This document shows, piece by piece, positions 53,674 through 64,000 of a DNA stretch of 64,000 nt. This stretch comes from Adiantum capillus-veneris. Lineage: Eukaryota; Streptophyta; Polypodiopsida; Polypodiales; Pteridaceae. The DNA lies in contig CM043952.1 of the NCBI GenBank assembly GCA_014529385.2, forward strand, positions 61,338,119-61,402,118. The letters are read 5' to 3'. Position 1 is the first letter of the stretch. Each line of letters opens with the position of its first letter. The translations under genes and the position numbers were made by a program. The notes under the pieces are model-generated. The model made no database searches, was not told where the DNA came from, and was given only the letters and a program-made list of their open reading frames with translations.

Positions 53674-53763
53674 ACGAACTGCTCATTGTTGCACCAGGCT
53701 CCACAGCCTTGCTGCAACGTAGAGGAGATACATTCAATCCCTGGATATCCTGGGATGTGTGCC

Positions 53764-55010
53764 TCAACGACATGGAAAAGTAGGATGAAAGGCTGAGAGC
53801 AACCACATAAGTTTTATAAGGGATGAAGGTGATCAAGTTGCAAGCATGGAAAGAGAAATTTAATCTATTTCTAGAAGAAATGCGTAAGGAGCAAGCGAAT
53901 AATCTTAACGACACACAACAAAAAAAAGATGTATGCTACCATTGTTTACTGGCTTATGCCTACTTCTTTGACATGCTTGGTCTTCATCACTTGTTTGCTT
54001 TTTGGCATCCCTCTCAAATCCATAATGGTGTTCAAGGTACGAGCAATTTTGAGGACATCCAAGCTCCTATTAGGACGACTCCCGATGTCGTTTGCTTTTA
54101 TTTGAGCTCACATATCTTTTATTTGCTTGGAGAATTTTTGGGAAGAAGAAGAACATCCCGAGGGAGAAGCATTGGCAACAGTTGGTGGTAGTGAAACCAT
54201 AGCCTGAGATTGTGTAATTAGGGTGGATGGTGCATCTCTGAGATGGCATCCTGAGGATCCTCAGCCTACACTTTGTGCGCTTGATGTGGTGATTAAGCGA
54301 GGAGAAAAGGTAGTTGTTTGTTGCTCTGTAGGTATTGGCAAAACATCTCTCCTTCTTGCTCTTCTTGGAGAAGTGGCAAGGTCATCTGGCACTATAAGTA
54401 TGTCTTGGCCTGTTCTCTTGCCCTAGCAATGTAGTCCATCATTGAGCATGAACTAATGTTAATCATGGTGTTTTGCACCTTATTAGTAAGCAAGGATGTT
54501 CTTGTTATAGGTGTGCATCTACAGAACATTAGCATACGTCTCTCGGGCTGCTTGGATCCAGTCAATGTCAGTTCGTGACAACATCTTGTTTGGAGAATTA
54601 ATGGAAGGACTGCGTTATAAGGGCGTGGTGCGTGCTTGTGTACTAGAAGAAGACATGAAGAGCTTTAGCCATGGTGATCTTACAGAGATTGGAGAGAGAG
54701 GAACAAATTTAAGTGGCGGGTAGAAGCAATGAATCCAATTGGCAAGAGCAATGTACAATGATGCATACATTTCCCTACTAGATGATCCATTTAGTGCCGT
54801 TGATGCACACACATCTTCTCACTTGTTTTGTGTAATTTCTTGCATCTTTTAATGATTGTACATGGTGAGCTTGTAGTGCTGCAAATAGTGAAATTGCGAA
54901 ATTCATTTTGGTTTACAAGAATGTGTTATGGAGGTATTAAAGGACAAGATAGTAGTGTTAATGGAGTATTTGCCCTTTGTGGACACTATCTTGGTAAGTC
55001 TCTCAAGGTG
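53764..55010 (+). pseudogene. ABCC-type (MRP) transporter pseudogene, TMD loop to NBD1
   Basis: ABCC proteins are vacuolar or plasma-membrane pumps for glutathione conjugates and other anions. The trace starts with DERLRATT near 53785 and MKVIKLQAWKEKFNLFLEEM (53823), the intracellular loop typical of the first membrane domain. NBD1 follows: Walker A decayed to CCSVGIGKTSLLLALLGE (54328-54380), Q-loop region AYVSRAAWIQSMSVRDNILF, signature TNLSGG followed by TAG then KQ and TGA (54721-54731), Walker [20 protein letters not shown], then the piece CVMEVLKDKIVVL…FVDTILV near 54912-55000. Introns remain (54401-54511 has GT…AG), so it is a decayed genomic duplicate, not a processed copy. The second half of the gene is missing. 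Confidence 0.9.
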
Positions 55011-55769
55011 TTGAGACCACTACTAGTAATGAAGAGTAAGCATTTTGGTGCTCGTGTCACCCTAAATGTTTTTTACCTACAATTGACTAGGGTACACATG
55101 GAGGATAATGAAAGAGTCTAGTTGTGCCATGACCTTGGGTGTTTTCAGCAATGAGAGAACTCACAATATAGAAGCTTTTAAGAGATTGTTGCTTCATGAC
55201 TTTATCTATGCATCCAATAGGAAAATGCACCTGAGACTTGGGCCTTTCTTGTGTAGAAGAACTTGCATTTTGCTCGTTAGGCAAGAAATTGTCCTCAAGG
55301 AAAGTGGTTCGAGAAGCAAAATGATAAGATAAAGCATCCTTTTGGTGGTCCCTTCAAGGCACCTCTTCAAGATTTACTTTATCCTTGAATTTGTAACAAC
55401 TGAGCAAAGAAAAAACTAAACATCTACCTAGTTTAAATGAGCCTCATAGAATGGTCCCTTGTCTTGTGTTCTTAGCAGATGTTATCATGGATTAATTGTT
55501 GGTCAAATCTGGTAAAAATAAAATTAGACAAATCATACCTCAAGAATCTCGTTGAGATGGTCATGAGGCAATTGGGTATGCTTGAGCTCATCATGCATTG
55601 GGCTCATCATGCATTGGGCTCATCATTGCCAATGCATACGCCATCGATGTAGTTGCAACGGGGGCATCCACAACTTACTGCTCTCATTTCCTCCAGCATT
55701 CAGTGTCAAGCTACCAAGGGGAAAGGTAGGGAAGCTCAAGGGTACTGTACTACAAAGCTAAGGGGGGCG

Positions 55770-55770
<1 letters not shown>
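55010..55770. other. Non-coding spacer
   Basis: No gene recognised; may include decayed intron or exon sequence of the ABCC relic. A 15-bp phrase (catcatgcattgggct) is tandemly repeated near 55590-55620. Confidence 0.4.

Positions 55771-55772
<2 letters not shown>

Positions 55773-55856
<84 letters not shown>
55773..55856. repeat. (GA)n microsatellite, 84 bp
   Basis: Pure GA run, 42 units. Confidence 0.95.
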
Positions 55857-55859
<3 letters not shown>

Positions 55860-56495
55860 TTGTTTCCGCTTGCTTTAGGCACTTGTTTCTGTTTGCTTAC
55901 AAAATGGAGTTGTTTCAAGCTTTACAATGTTCCCGGTTAGCATCGTAGGCTTACGAGATCGTGTGTTGACATTTTTGCAAAATCTAGGTGGCAAATTTTT
56001 GGTGGGCTATTTTGAGAGGAGGGATGCCACATGGAATTGAATTTATATGTTTCAAGTATGAAGAGATTGCTTGCATCTCGAGTATTCAATTTTCATAATG
56101 GTTGTAAAACCTCATTTTTTGTCGATTGAGTGTCAAATTTGTGGTAGTGAAAGTAATGGGCATAGCATAATTTTTTGCCTTTCACCATTGTTGCTATTGG
56201 ATCAATTTGCTCGGATTTTTCTTCACTAGTTTTTTTTTTTTGCTCGGTGATTAGAAACCCCCCAACCGATCACAATGCCTTACATTTGAATACATCTAAC
56301 AAGTTGTATATGATTCCACATATTGAGATACATCTTTGTACAATCCTTTCCACGAATACCTTTTTTTAAGCTTGGTAAAGGCTGCACATACACCTCTATG
56401 ACCAACCCATATACTCTTATGAAACTCCTTGGTAAGCTTTGTTTGAGTGTCCTTGTCACATACTTACTTATAGCACGCTTTGTACTGCCGTGTTG

Positions 56496-56497
<2 letters not shown>
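55857..56497. other. Non-coding spacer
   Basis: No gene or element recognised between two long GA/CT microsatellites. Confidence 0.5.

Positions 56498-56572
<75 letters not shown>
56498..56572. repeat. (CT)n microsatellite, 75 bp
   Basis: Pure CT run. Together with the (GA)n at 55773 it forms an inverted pair about 640 bp apart. Confidence 0.95.
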
Positions 56573-56575
<3 letters not shown>

Positions 56576-56751
56576 TCTGCTGCACCTTCTCCTACCCATG
56601 GCACCGGCATCCACCATAGGCTGCCTCAACAAATGTATGTTGTGATTGTAAAGGAAAATTATAATGAATGTAAGGATTTCCATGTCTTGAAATGGTAAAG
56701 GCGGTTCACTGATAGAGCTCTCAAAGGTGCACAAAAAAGCATATATTTGAG

Positions 56752-57380
56752 CAGGATTCTCTTGGTATATCACCGACCATTCACATGGCAAAGGAGGAGC
56801 TTCCCTGGCAATAAATGACCAGTACTCTAACTTCATTTCTCATGTCAACAAATCCCAGAATGGTAACTGGGTAGCTGTGTCTTTGTGTTCTCCATTTGAT
56901 TTTACGATTGTTTCAGTTTATGATTCTAACTCCCTCTCAGAAAGAGCCACTACATGGGAAGAAATCTCGAGATTACCCTAGCCTCTCATGATTGCACGAG
57001 ACTTCAACATGGTAGAAGTGATAGAGGACAAATGGAGCAGATTAGGCCAGACAATTGGAGGTTTAGAAAAAAAGGAATGGGAAAAGCTCTTGGAATCTCA
57101 CAAGCTGCTGGACATCTCAGAGAGCACTGAATTTACTTGGAACAATAATCAACACGGTCAATGCTTTAGAGCAGCCAGACTTGACAGAATTTACATGAAT
57201 GTAGATTTGCTGCATCAGTTTTGGCAGGTAAGCTATCACAAAGACACCTCTCTTTTGCTCTTAGATCATACCCCTGTTCTTTTTGAATTTCATAAAGAAG
57301 AAATCAAGCACAGAGCTGGGTGGCCTCACATGGATCAATCTCTTTTTGGTATCAAAGTTGTTCATCAGAAAATTCATTAA
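56752..57380 (+). pseudogene. LINE endonuclease domain, partial
   Basis: The open trace from 56760 (GKGGASLAINDQYSNF, WVAVSLCSPFDFTIVSVYDS) meets a TAG at 56979, then continues in frame with MIARDFNMVE. The usual Gly of GDFN is Arg here. TEFTWNNN, ARLDRIYMN and LLDHTPVLFE follow; the last corresponds to the catalytic SDH with Leu for Ser. The frame ends at TAA 57378, and a further linker lies at 57432-57743. Confidence 0.85.
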
Positions 57381-57666
57381 GTATTTGTTAGGTCTTTTGA
57401 GCAGTCTCACTCCCCTTTCAAAGCTTGGGACTTGGCTGTCAAGCAAACTCAAACCCTGTTGACTGGTTTTAAAAAGAAAGCTAATGAGATTAAGGCCTGC
57501 AGAAGGATGATGATAGCTAAACAAATATCTGATTTAGAGGGTAGTCTCCTCCCCCATTGTCCTCCCCCTCCCTCCCTCTTTGAATTAAAGGACCAACTTA
57601 GGAAGGAAGAGCTTTTGGCTGCTCAATCCTCTCTCAACTGGACAAGAGAACACTGGGTAGGAAAGG

Positions 57667-59315
57667 TTGACAGACCATACAAAGATATGTTCAAACTGCT
57701 TAAGGAAAAAAAAAAAGTATTTTCTCCCTTTCTTGAAAGATAAAGAAGGGAAAATAGCTGGATCTCAAAAGAAAAATATGCAAGTGGTGAAGGATTATTT
57801 TGCTGGCATCTTCTCAACTCCTCCCCAAAGGGGGGCTGACATTACTCAGGCAAGAGCAGCCATTGCTGGTCTGAGGGAAAAAATGGTGCCTGCTCATGTT
57901 GTCACATCTCTTGATCAGCCCCTCACTGAGGTGGAGTTGAGTGACAACATCGATGCCTTAAAAGCTGGAAAATCACCTGGTATGGATGGCCTACCAAATG
58001 AGTTCTTTAAAGAGTTTAAAGTTTTTCTGTTACCTTTCCTGCTCAGATTATGGTATGAGACAGTCAAAGTCGGAGCTCTTCCTTCCTCAGTCAACACTGG
58101 TGTTATCAAACTAATTCATAAGAAGGGAGGGAAAGAGTACTTGGGGAACTGGAGACCCATCTCATGTCTGACTTCTGTCTATAAAATATTTGCCCTGTCT
58201 CTAGCTAGAAGGATCAGTATCCTTATGCATTACATAATTCTTCCTAAGAAAAAGGGGTTCATAAAGCACAGATACATTCTGGACACTATCATCACTCTCT
58301 GGGAAGCAATAGAGTTTGCACAAGAAAGTGAGCAAGAATTCATGTTCTTTAAAATTGATTTTGACAAGGCTTATGATATAATTGAGTGGGATTTTATATT
58401 CCAGTCTCTTTTTGATATTGGTTTTGGCAAACTCTTTATAAGGTATGTGCAGACTCTCTTTGGTAATGCCTTTGCTAGAGTAGTGGTCAATGGAGAGCTC
58501 ACTTCTGCCATTCCCTTAAAAAGATCGATCAGACAGGGTTGCCCCATTGTACCATTGCTCTATGCGATATGCTCAGATGCCTTGGGATGGCTTATCCAGT
58601 CAGCAATGGTAGAATCAAAGGTATAAGTATTCCAGGGGCAAATAAGGACCTTTGCCTTCAACATTTTGCTAACGACACCAACGCACTAATGAGTAATGAT
58701 AGCTGCTCAATTGAGACTTTTTGGGAATGCATGAGCTCCTTCTGTCTAGCAAGTGGATTAATTATCAACCACTCTAAAACTGGTTTTAAGCTATCTGCAG
58801 GTAACACCCCTCAGCTGGTTCTGAATGCAGGTTGTAAAGAAATTGCAGATGGACAGGTTTTTAGACTCCTTGGCATCCCAATGGGGTTCAAGGTGTCTTT
58901 AACTCGGAGGTGGGATTGGATTCTTGCCAAGTTCAGGGATAAGATCTTCCAATGGCAGGGTCACCATATCTCCCTTCCCTCGAGGGTCTTTGTGCTCAAC
59001 CACTACATCTTGCCCTCACTAATCTATTTCTTGTCCTGTTGGAAGCCATCGCAATATCAGCTAAACAAGGTCTACTCCCTTGCTAGATCATTTCTTTGGG
59101 GAGGAGATCCCGACCATCCTAAAATTTCCAAGGTAGCCTGGTCCACATGCTGCCTTCCCAAGAGCAAAGGAGGACTAGGACTTTTCAACCTAGACAAAAT
59201 GTCCACTAAAATGGCTGGGAAGTGGATTCTAAGATCTGTCAACTTTCACGACTACTGGGCTCTCCTCATCAAAAGGAATACACTCAAGTTCAAGCTTAAC
59301 GAATATAAAGCCTAG
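57667..59315 (+). pseudogene. LINE reverse transcriptase, frameshifted, active site mutated
   Basis: Two overlapping frames, 57667-58626 and 58539-59315, together give an L1-type RT: GKSPGMDGLPNEFFKEF, NWRPISCLTSVYKI, KKKGFIKHRYILDTI, FFKIDFDKAYD (catalytic Asp present), SIRQGCPIVPLLYAI. The catalytic FADD box reads FANDTNAL, with Asn for the first Asp. The frame shift falls near 58540-58620. The thumb and connection follow (RLLGIPMGFKVS, SLARSFLWGGDP). The enzyme cannot work as it stands. Confidence 0.92.
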
Positions 59316-59526
59316 GCCAACTTCTCTCTGAGGGACGTTCTTCTCTCACCCAAGTCTTTCAAGCCTGCTGGTTCTAACATTGTATGCAGGTTCTGGAAAG
59401 CATAACGAATACAAATCCTGTGCAAACTTCTCTCTAAGAGATGTTCTTCTCTCCCAAGTCTTTCAAGCCTGCTGGCTCTAACATTGTATGCTGGTTCTAA
59501 CATTGTATGCAGGTTCTGGAAAGCAT
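59301..59526. repeat. Tandem duplication of about 106 bp inside the LINE
   Basis: 59301-59405 and 59406-59526 are imperfect copies (gaata(t/c)aaa…aacttctctct(g/a)ag(g/a)ga(c/t)gttcttctctc…ggttctggaaagca). The second copy has an additional 19-bp internal duplication (ctggctctaacattgtatg / ctggttctaacattgtatg). The original single unit matches the usual LINE phrase SLRDVLLS, so the duplication came later. Confidence 0.85.
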
Positions 59527-59894
59527 GGCAAATCATTAAAAGCACTTGGAGGCCAACAACGGAATTCTTCAACAATTTCTACTGTTTCCTAGAAGACTCA
59601 CCTTGAGTTGGAATGTTTGCAGACAACCAAAGGCTTCCTATTACTAGGAGAGCACATAAGTGCTTTAAAGCAGGCATTAGAAGATGGGTAGACTTTTTCC
59701 AAGGACACTCTCTCAAGAGTTCATATCTGCTTCAAAGAGAATTCACTATCAGCAAGGCTGAAGCTAACTGGTGCTTGGAAAGGGTCCATCTTATCCTTTC
59801 CAAATTGGTTCTTTTTCCAAAAGCAAACCCAGCAAGCAGCCAGGCAACCAAATTCACTCATGAGATTTACCATTAGTGCAAAGACACGTGTGGT

Positions 59895-60413
59895 GTGGAG
59901 GAGGATCTCAAGAAGAAATTAAACAGAAATTGGAAAGCACAATGGAGTGCAAAGCAATGGACGTACAGGTTCAAATGTCTGTGGGCATACCCAGCTGAAA
60001 TGAAGCACAGTTCACTAATGTGGCTTATCCTCCATCAAGGAATCTGGACTGGAGAAAAAGCCTACAGGGCAGGAGTGAGCAATGGTATATGTTCCAGGTG
60101 TAAAACTCATACTGAGGATGTCCCACATCTCTTCTTTTACTGCAGGCACAATGCGAAGATCTTGAGCATCATTCAAAATGCCAGTCTCAAAGTTAGTTTT
60201 AAAAAGGTGGAAAATCAAGATCTGCTGCTAGGAAATTGTAAGGGTTTGGATGTTCCCTTGTGGAATATTTGGAGAGGCCTTGTTCTGTGGTACATCTGGC
60301 TTCAAAGGAATGCTGCTGTATTTTCTTATGAACTCCCCTCCTCTCAATTCTGTCTCAAGTTTGTATTGTATAAAACGGCTATATCCCTTTGTAATCAAGT
60401 CAAGGATGCCTAA
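59895..60413 (+). pseudogene. LINE zinc-binding C-terminal domain (zf-RVT)
   Basis: 172 codons are open. The segment SLMWLILHQGIWTGEKAYRA followed by CSRCKTHTEDVPHLFFYCRH is the reverse-transcriptase zinc-binding domain (C-x2-C…H-x4-C) found at the end of plant L1 ORF2. The frame ends at TAA 60411-60413, about 220 bp before the A-tail. Confidence 0.88.
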
Positions 60414-60646
60414 GCCACCCCACCCCCTCCCCCTCTCGAGCTACAAAAATCCATGAGATGGTAGGTATGGAAGTCCAAAATGTCTCAAGTCTACTCTACC
60501 ATAAGATTTCGGATGAGGGATTCTCTCCTCCTTTAGCTATTCCTTGTTGGGGTTTCCCTCCCCCTATCTGAGGGATCATTGTACTCTTTTCTATCTTTGT
60601 TAATCTAATTTACACTTTTCTCAAAAAAAAAGAGCATATATTTGAG

Positions 60647-62505
60647 AGGCACCTATGTGAGGATTTTCACCTCATTAGGGCAATCAATTTTAACATGCCA
60701 TTGGTGGATGTGGCACCCAAGAAATACTAACTATCCCTAAGCATCCATGTACCATGCTATGCCCTATGATACTCTTTGAGTTTTCCTTTTTTTGGCCTAC
60801 CCAAAGGGCTAAGGCCATAGTGGTGGTTTGCCTTTTTTCTTAGGGAAAAATGTCACATGTATTTAAAAAATAAAGGAAAGAATAGAAATGTTTGATTGGT
60901 GAGTGCACTGCAACATTCAAGAAAGAGTCACGAGTGCTAGTGATGGGCAGCGAGCTGTTGAAGAAAGAGTCATGAGCATGAGGTGAGTGGTTCTGAAAAT
61001 GATGGGCTTGTAATTGAGTATTTATTGGAGATAGGTCTCGACATTTATTTTGCTGCAAAGTTTGACAAAGAATCCTACATCCACGTGCCGCTTCCTCTCT
61101 CACACTCTCTCTTCGTATGCCATGTGTGCCTCACATTCACCATGTGATGGATTTGCGGGCGCTTCCCCTGCCTTGCGTCTTCGGTGGTTCAGACGAACGC
61201 GGGGGAAAACCACCTTTCTCTCCTACCTCCGTCTCCCCGCCCTCTCTTCCTGTGCCTTCCCCTGCCTCCGCTTCATCTGGACCCAGCCTTCGTTGTCTCC
61301 ACCCACAAATCACAAGGTCTTGCGCCTTCAAAGCCCCCATCCTCTGTCACATGGTTGTACGCTTATGCTAGCCTTGTAAGCATGTTCGTTCTCAACCCTA
61401 TATTCCTACCGTCACTGCATCCGCCTCTGCCTAGAGCTGCAACCTACCTACTGTAGCTTAGGTTCCACCTTCGACACATCACTGGGAACTCTACTCCTGT
61501 TTGCTTTCAATGGGGAGCCTCATTTGTAGGTCAGTTCGTTAACACTTGCGGAGTCATGTGCTTGTGAGCTCAGGTTGTACTAGATGAGGGATGATGATGA
61601 CGCTAGGTACATATAATGGCTACCCTGGTCCGAATGGCTATCCACAATGCTACAACTAGTTGTGCACCTGGTTGTGGACTTTGTTTTAGTTGGAATGGGG
61701 CCTAGGTATATAATGTGCTGATTCCAGAGCAGAGGACATAATGCCTACATATTCAAGCTCGAGCACAAGTAGCTGGAAAAGATCCTTGTGAAGCATGCCT
61801 TGTGGATGGACGTTGCACTTGGGGATCGAGGACATTGATGACATGTCATTCCGAAAGTACAGGGACAACATGGGCCACATATTCCAGACGAATCGCCATG
61901 CTTTGACTGCTACTAGAAAGTCCTTGAGAAGAGCCAGAACAACATCTGATTGAAGTGTAGTTTCAAGCCTTAGAATCAAGAAGATTGCATTTGGGATTGG
62001 CAAGGTGGACTTCATGGTGTGCACGCTGAGGGCATTGAGAACTTGCCAAATTTTTTTTAGGAAAAAATTTCTTCAAGGTAACTTCACCTAGTGAACATCT
62101 TTTTGTTCCTTTGTATTTGATTTTACTAGCGATTCATGACTTTATTTTGCATTAGTGGATTCTTAATAATAGTACCTCTAATTGATAGGTTTTTCTTCGT
62201 ACAAGGTGCAGTTTGAGAGGTCTGCATGACCCAGTTGTGAAAGCGGAACAGGGTCTGATTCAGGCCCATGATTAGTGTGAAAGGAAGGCTCTTGGAGGAT
62301 GGAGCTACTCCACATTGTACTTCGGGCCTCTATTGTAAAGAGGTCATCAACTTATTCCCTCAACACTAGAATCGTCGAACTTTCCCATGATTGGAGCTTG
62401 TTGATCTATGGGCTCCTGTAGCTTTTCATAAGATTTTGAGCATTTATTGACGAGAAAGCCCCTCTCACAGAATGAGCTCTACATTGTCGAGAGTTCAGAC
62501 TAGTG

Positions 62506-62509
<4 letters not shown>
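60647..62509. other. Non-coding spacer
   Basis: No gene or element could be supported. GC-richer stretch 61080-61450 carries Pro/Leu-rich overlapping open frames on both strands without a motif; 62024-61686 (minus) is open for 112 codons but was not recognised. Confidence 0.4.

Positions 62510-62577
<68 letters not shown>
62510..62577. repeat. (CT)n microsatellite
   Basis: Pure CT run of about 68 bp, about 80 bp left of the start of homology to the giant element. Confidence 0.95.
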
Positions 62578-62581
<4 letters not shown>

Positions 62582-62654
62582 CGCACGCAACGATGTACAT
62601 CATAGCGGAACATTGTGCACCAACCTCATCTAGTTAATCAAAGGGTCTCTTTTG

Positions 62655-64000
62655 TGTTTTTGAGGAGGTAAATTTGCACAATTTTTTAGCGACAATGGAT
62701 GTATGTGTTAATACGTCTATGCCTACTCAATTTTGCAATGAGGATGGCTACGACATAATTCCCATCCAAATGATGTCAGTCCTCAACATTGAAAACGAAG
62801 ATGAGGAACCCAAGGACTTGATGAAAGCTCAACAAGTCTTTTCTGACCTCTATTACGATGCAACTGATGAGTTAGATGAACACTCAGCTACCTCAAAAGA
62901 TTTGGGGTTAGAAAAAGAGCATACGAGAGCTTAGTTACTCTTAAGGGGAGGAGAGGAAAAGTCTTTTGACTTTCCAAACCAGAAATCAAGCAGACAAAAA
63001 TGGTATAGATGAAAGAGAGACACCAATATCGTGAAAACACGACCTATGCCATCAATCTCTAGTTAAACACAATTCCTGATGCAGATAGATGCTAATGATT
63101 ATGTCAAGGAAAAAATAACTGGCAGATATCCTTCAAACAAAAATTCAAAAATGTCTCAGACATCGAGAAAAACAAGGAAGGGTACTCAAGAAAAATCACA
63201 AAATAAGAAACCACTCATGGCCAGAGTCGAGCGGAAAAAGAAATATCAAGAGTTGAGAAAAGCTCTAAAGGAGATATACACAACCAAAATGGAAACCACG
63301 GAAGAGGATGGTAAGGATGTAATGCATGTTCCATCCCATTACAAAAAGTATACTCTCCAAGATTAGAAAATCATAATTGAACAACCTGTTAGGGAACTAC
63401 AAAAACAAGGCAAATCTTACGAAGGGTCTAAAAATGCTAAAAGGGTAGACTTGGCTGAACTAGGAGAAGAGCCTAGACTTGCTTACATTGCGAATGACCT
63501 AACAGAAGAAGAAGAAAAGCTTTTGCTGAGCTTGTTAAAGGAATACTTCGCTTGGTCTTACAAGGATCTCAAGGGTGTTGACCCAGAAATCTGTCAACAT
63601 ACTATACCCATGAGAGATGATGCCAAACCAAGTAGACAGAGACCATACACTTATAACAAAACATTTGCCACGAAGATCAAAGACGAGATTGAAAAACTAA
63701 AGGAAGCTGAATTCATTTACGAAATTGAACACACAAATTGGGTGTCTCCAATTGTGGTAGTACCTAAGAAGAATGGGAAATTACGAGTGTGTGTTAATCT
63801 CAAAAAGGTGAATGCAGCTACCATTAGAGACAACTTTCCTCTTCCGATAACTGAGCATGTTTTAGAAAAAATGGCAGGACAAGAAGCTTACAGCTTCTTA
63901 GATGGTTTTTCGTGATACAATCAACTTTTGGTTGACCCAAAAGATCAGCATAAAACTGCTTTTGCAACAGAATGGAGTATATTTGCCTATCGGGTTATGC
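62655..64000 (+). mobile_element. Diverged relative of the giant Ty3 element, 5'-truncated, runs off the window
   Basis: The plus strand carries, in order, homologues of the linker region (NFLATMDVCVNTSMPTQFC, 62674-62934), the basic linker (63079-63366, HVPSHYKKYTLQD) and the RT N-terminus (63451-63915, VVVPKKNGKLRVCVNLKKVN). By eye about two thirds of the residues agree with the minus-strand element at 23.5-25.0 kb. It is broken by stops at 62932, 63364 (TAG) and 63913 (TGA in place of a Gly codon in the DGFSGYNQ motif), and by frame changes. Gag and the 5' LTR are absent. Confidence 0.9.

Larger units (their letters stand above)
56739..60646 (+). mobile_element. 5'-truncated L1-type LINE with 13-bp target duplication
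   Basis: The direct repeat GCATATATTTGAG flanks the element (56739-56751 and 60634-60646). The body 56752-60633 ends in a short A-tail (aaaaaaaaaga) directly before the right repeat, the signature of target-primed reverse transcription. The 5' end starts inside the endonuclease domain, so about the first third of that domain and all of ORF1 are lacking, a usual 5' truncation. The order inside is endonuclease, RT, zinc-binding domain. It is a different family from the LINE at 1-1975. Confidence 0.93.

Noticed and set aside
55773-56572. (GA)n and (CT)n runs as terminal inverted repeats of a DNA transposon
   Set aside because: They are plain microsatellites of different length; no coding region, terminal motif or target duplication supports an element between them.
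61117-61379. Pro/Leu-rich open frames in three registers on both strands
   Set aside because: Typical of a GC-richer CT-rich stretch; no frame is favoured and no motif is seen.

Overview
The window looks like a piece of a large, transposon-rich land-plant genome. The evidence is plant-type L1 LINEs with a DUF4283-like ORF1, a Ty1/copia element primed by initiator tRNA-Met, very large Ty3/gypsy elements with a TGGCGCC-type primer site, an ABCC-transporter pseudogene that still has plant-like introns, and many long (GA)n/(CT)n microsatellites. The species cannot be fixed from sequence alone. No rRNA, tRNA, CRISPR or prokaryotic feature was seen.

Layout. 1-2 kb: 5' part of a decayed LINE (minus). 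2-6.4 kb: diverged LTR-like repeats with tandem TGACGTGG boxes and a chromodomain remnant. 6.4-9.1 kb: mostly non-coding, with one doubtful two-exon ORF. 9.6-11.6 kb (minus): an apparently intact four-exon gene for a Crypton/DUF3504-type tyrosine recombinase, with a 117-bp nested inverted repeat just upstream. 12.6-13.04 kb: a LINE ORF1 fragment cut by the LTR of a giant Ty3/gypsy element. 13.04-31.3 kb (minus): that element, about 18.3 kb. It has a long gag, a first retropepsin, RT-RNase H, a tandemly duplicated integrase zinc module, integrase, a SECOND retropepsin after the integrase, a repeat-rich basic tail, a non-coding block with five copies of a perfect palindrome (four more sit in the leader), and a 3' coiled-coil ORF. 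31.3-40 kb (minus): a second, broken Ty3/gypsy element arranged as LTR-ORF-LTR-gag-pol. 40-46.8 kb: AT-rich, ORF-poor, with a Ty3 integrase relic. 46.8-52.4 kb (plus): a complete young Ty1/copia element (192-bp LTRs, target duplication CTAAG) with two stops and one frameshift. 53.8-55 kb: ABCC pseudogene. 56.75-60.63 kb (plus): a 5'-truncated LINE with a 13-bp target duplication and a mutated RT active site. 62.65-64 kb (plus): a diverged relative of the giant element, running off the edge.

The window is a nested transposon landscape. The only candidate for a conserved, working protein-coding gene is the tyrosine recombinase: its four exons join with canonical splice sites and exact phase into 601 codons, and its catalytic Arg/Arg/His/Tyr are present. 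The unusual architecture of the 18-kb element (two proteases, two H2C2 modules, palindrome arrays, 3' ORF) is the second main point of interest.
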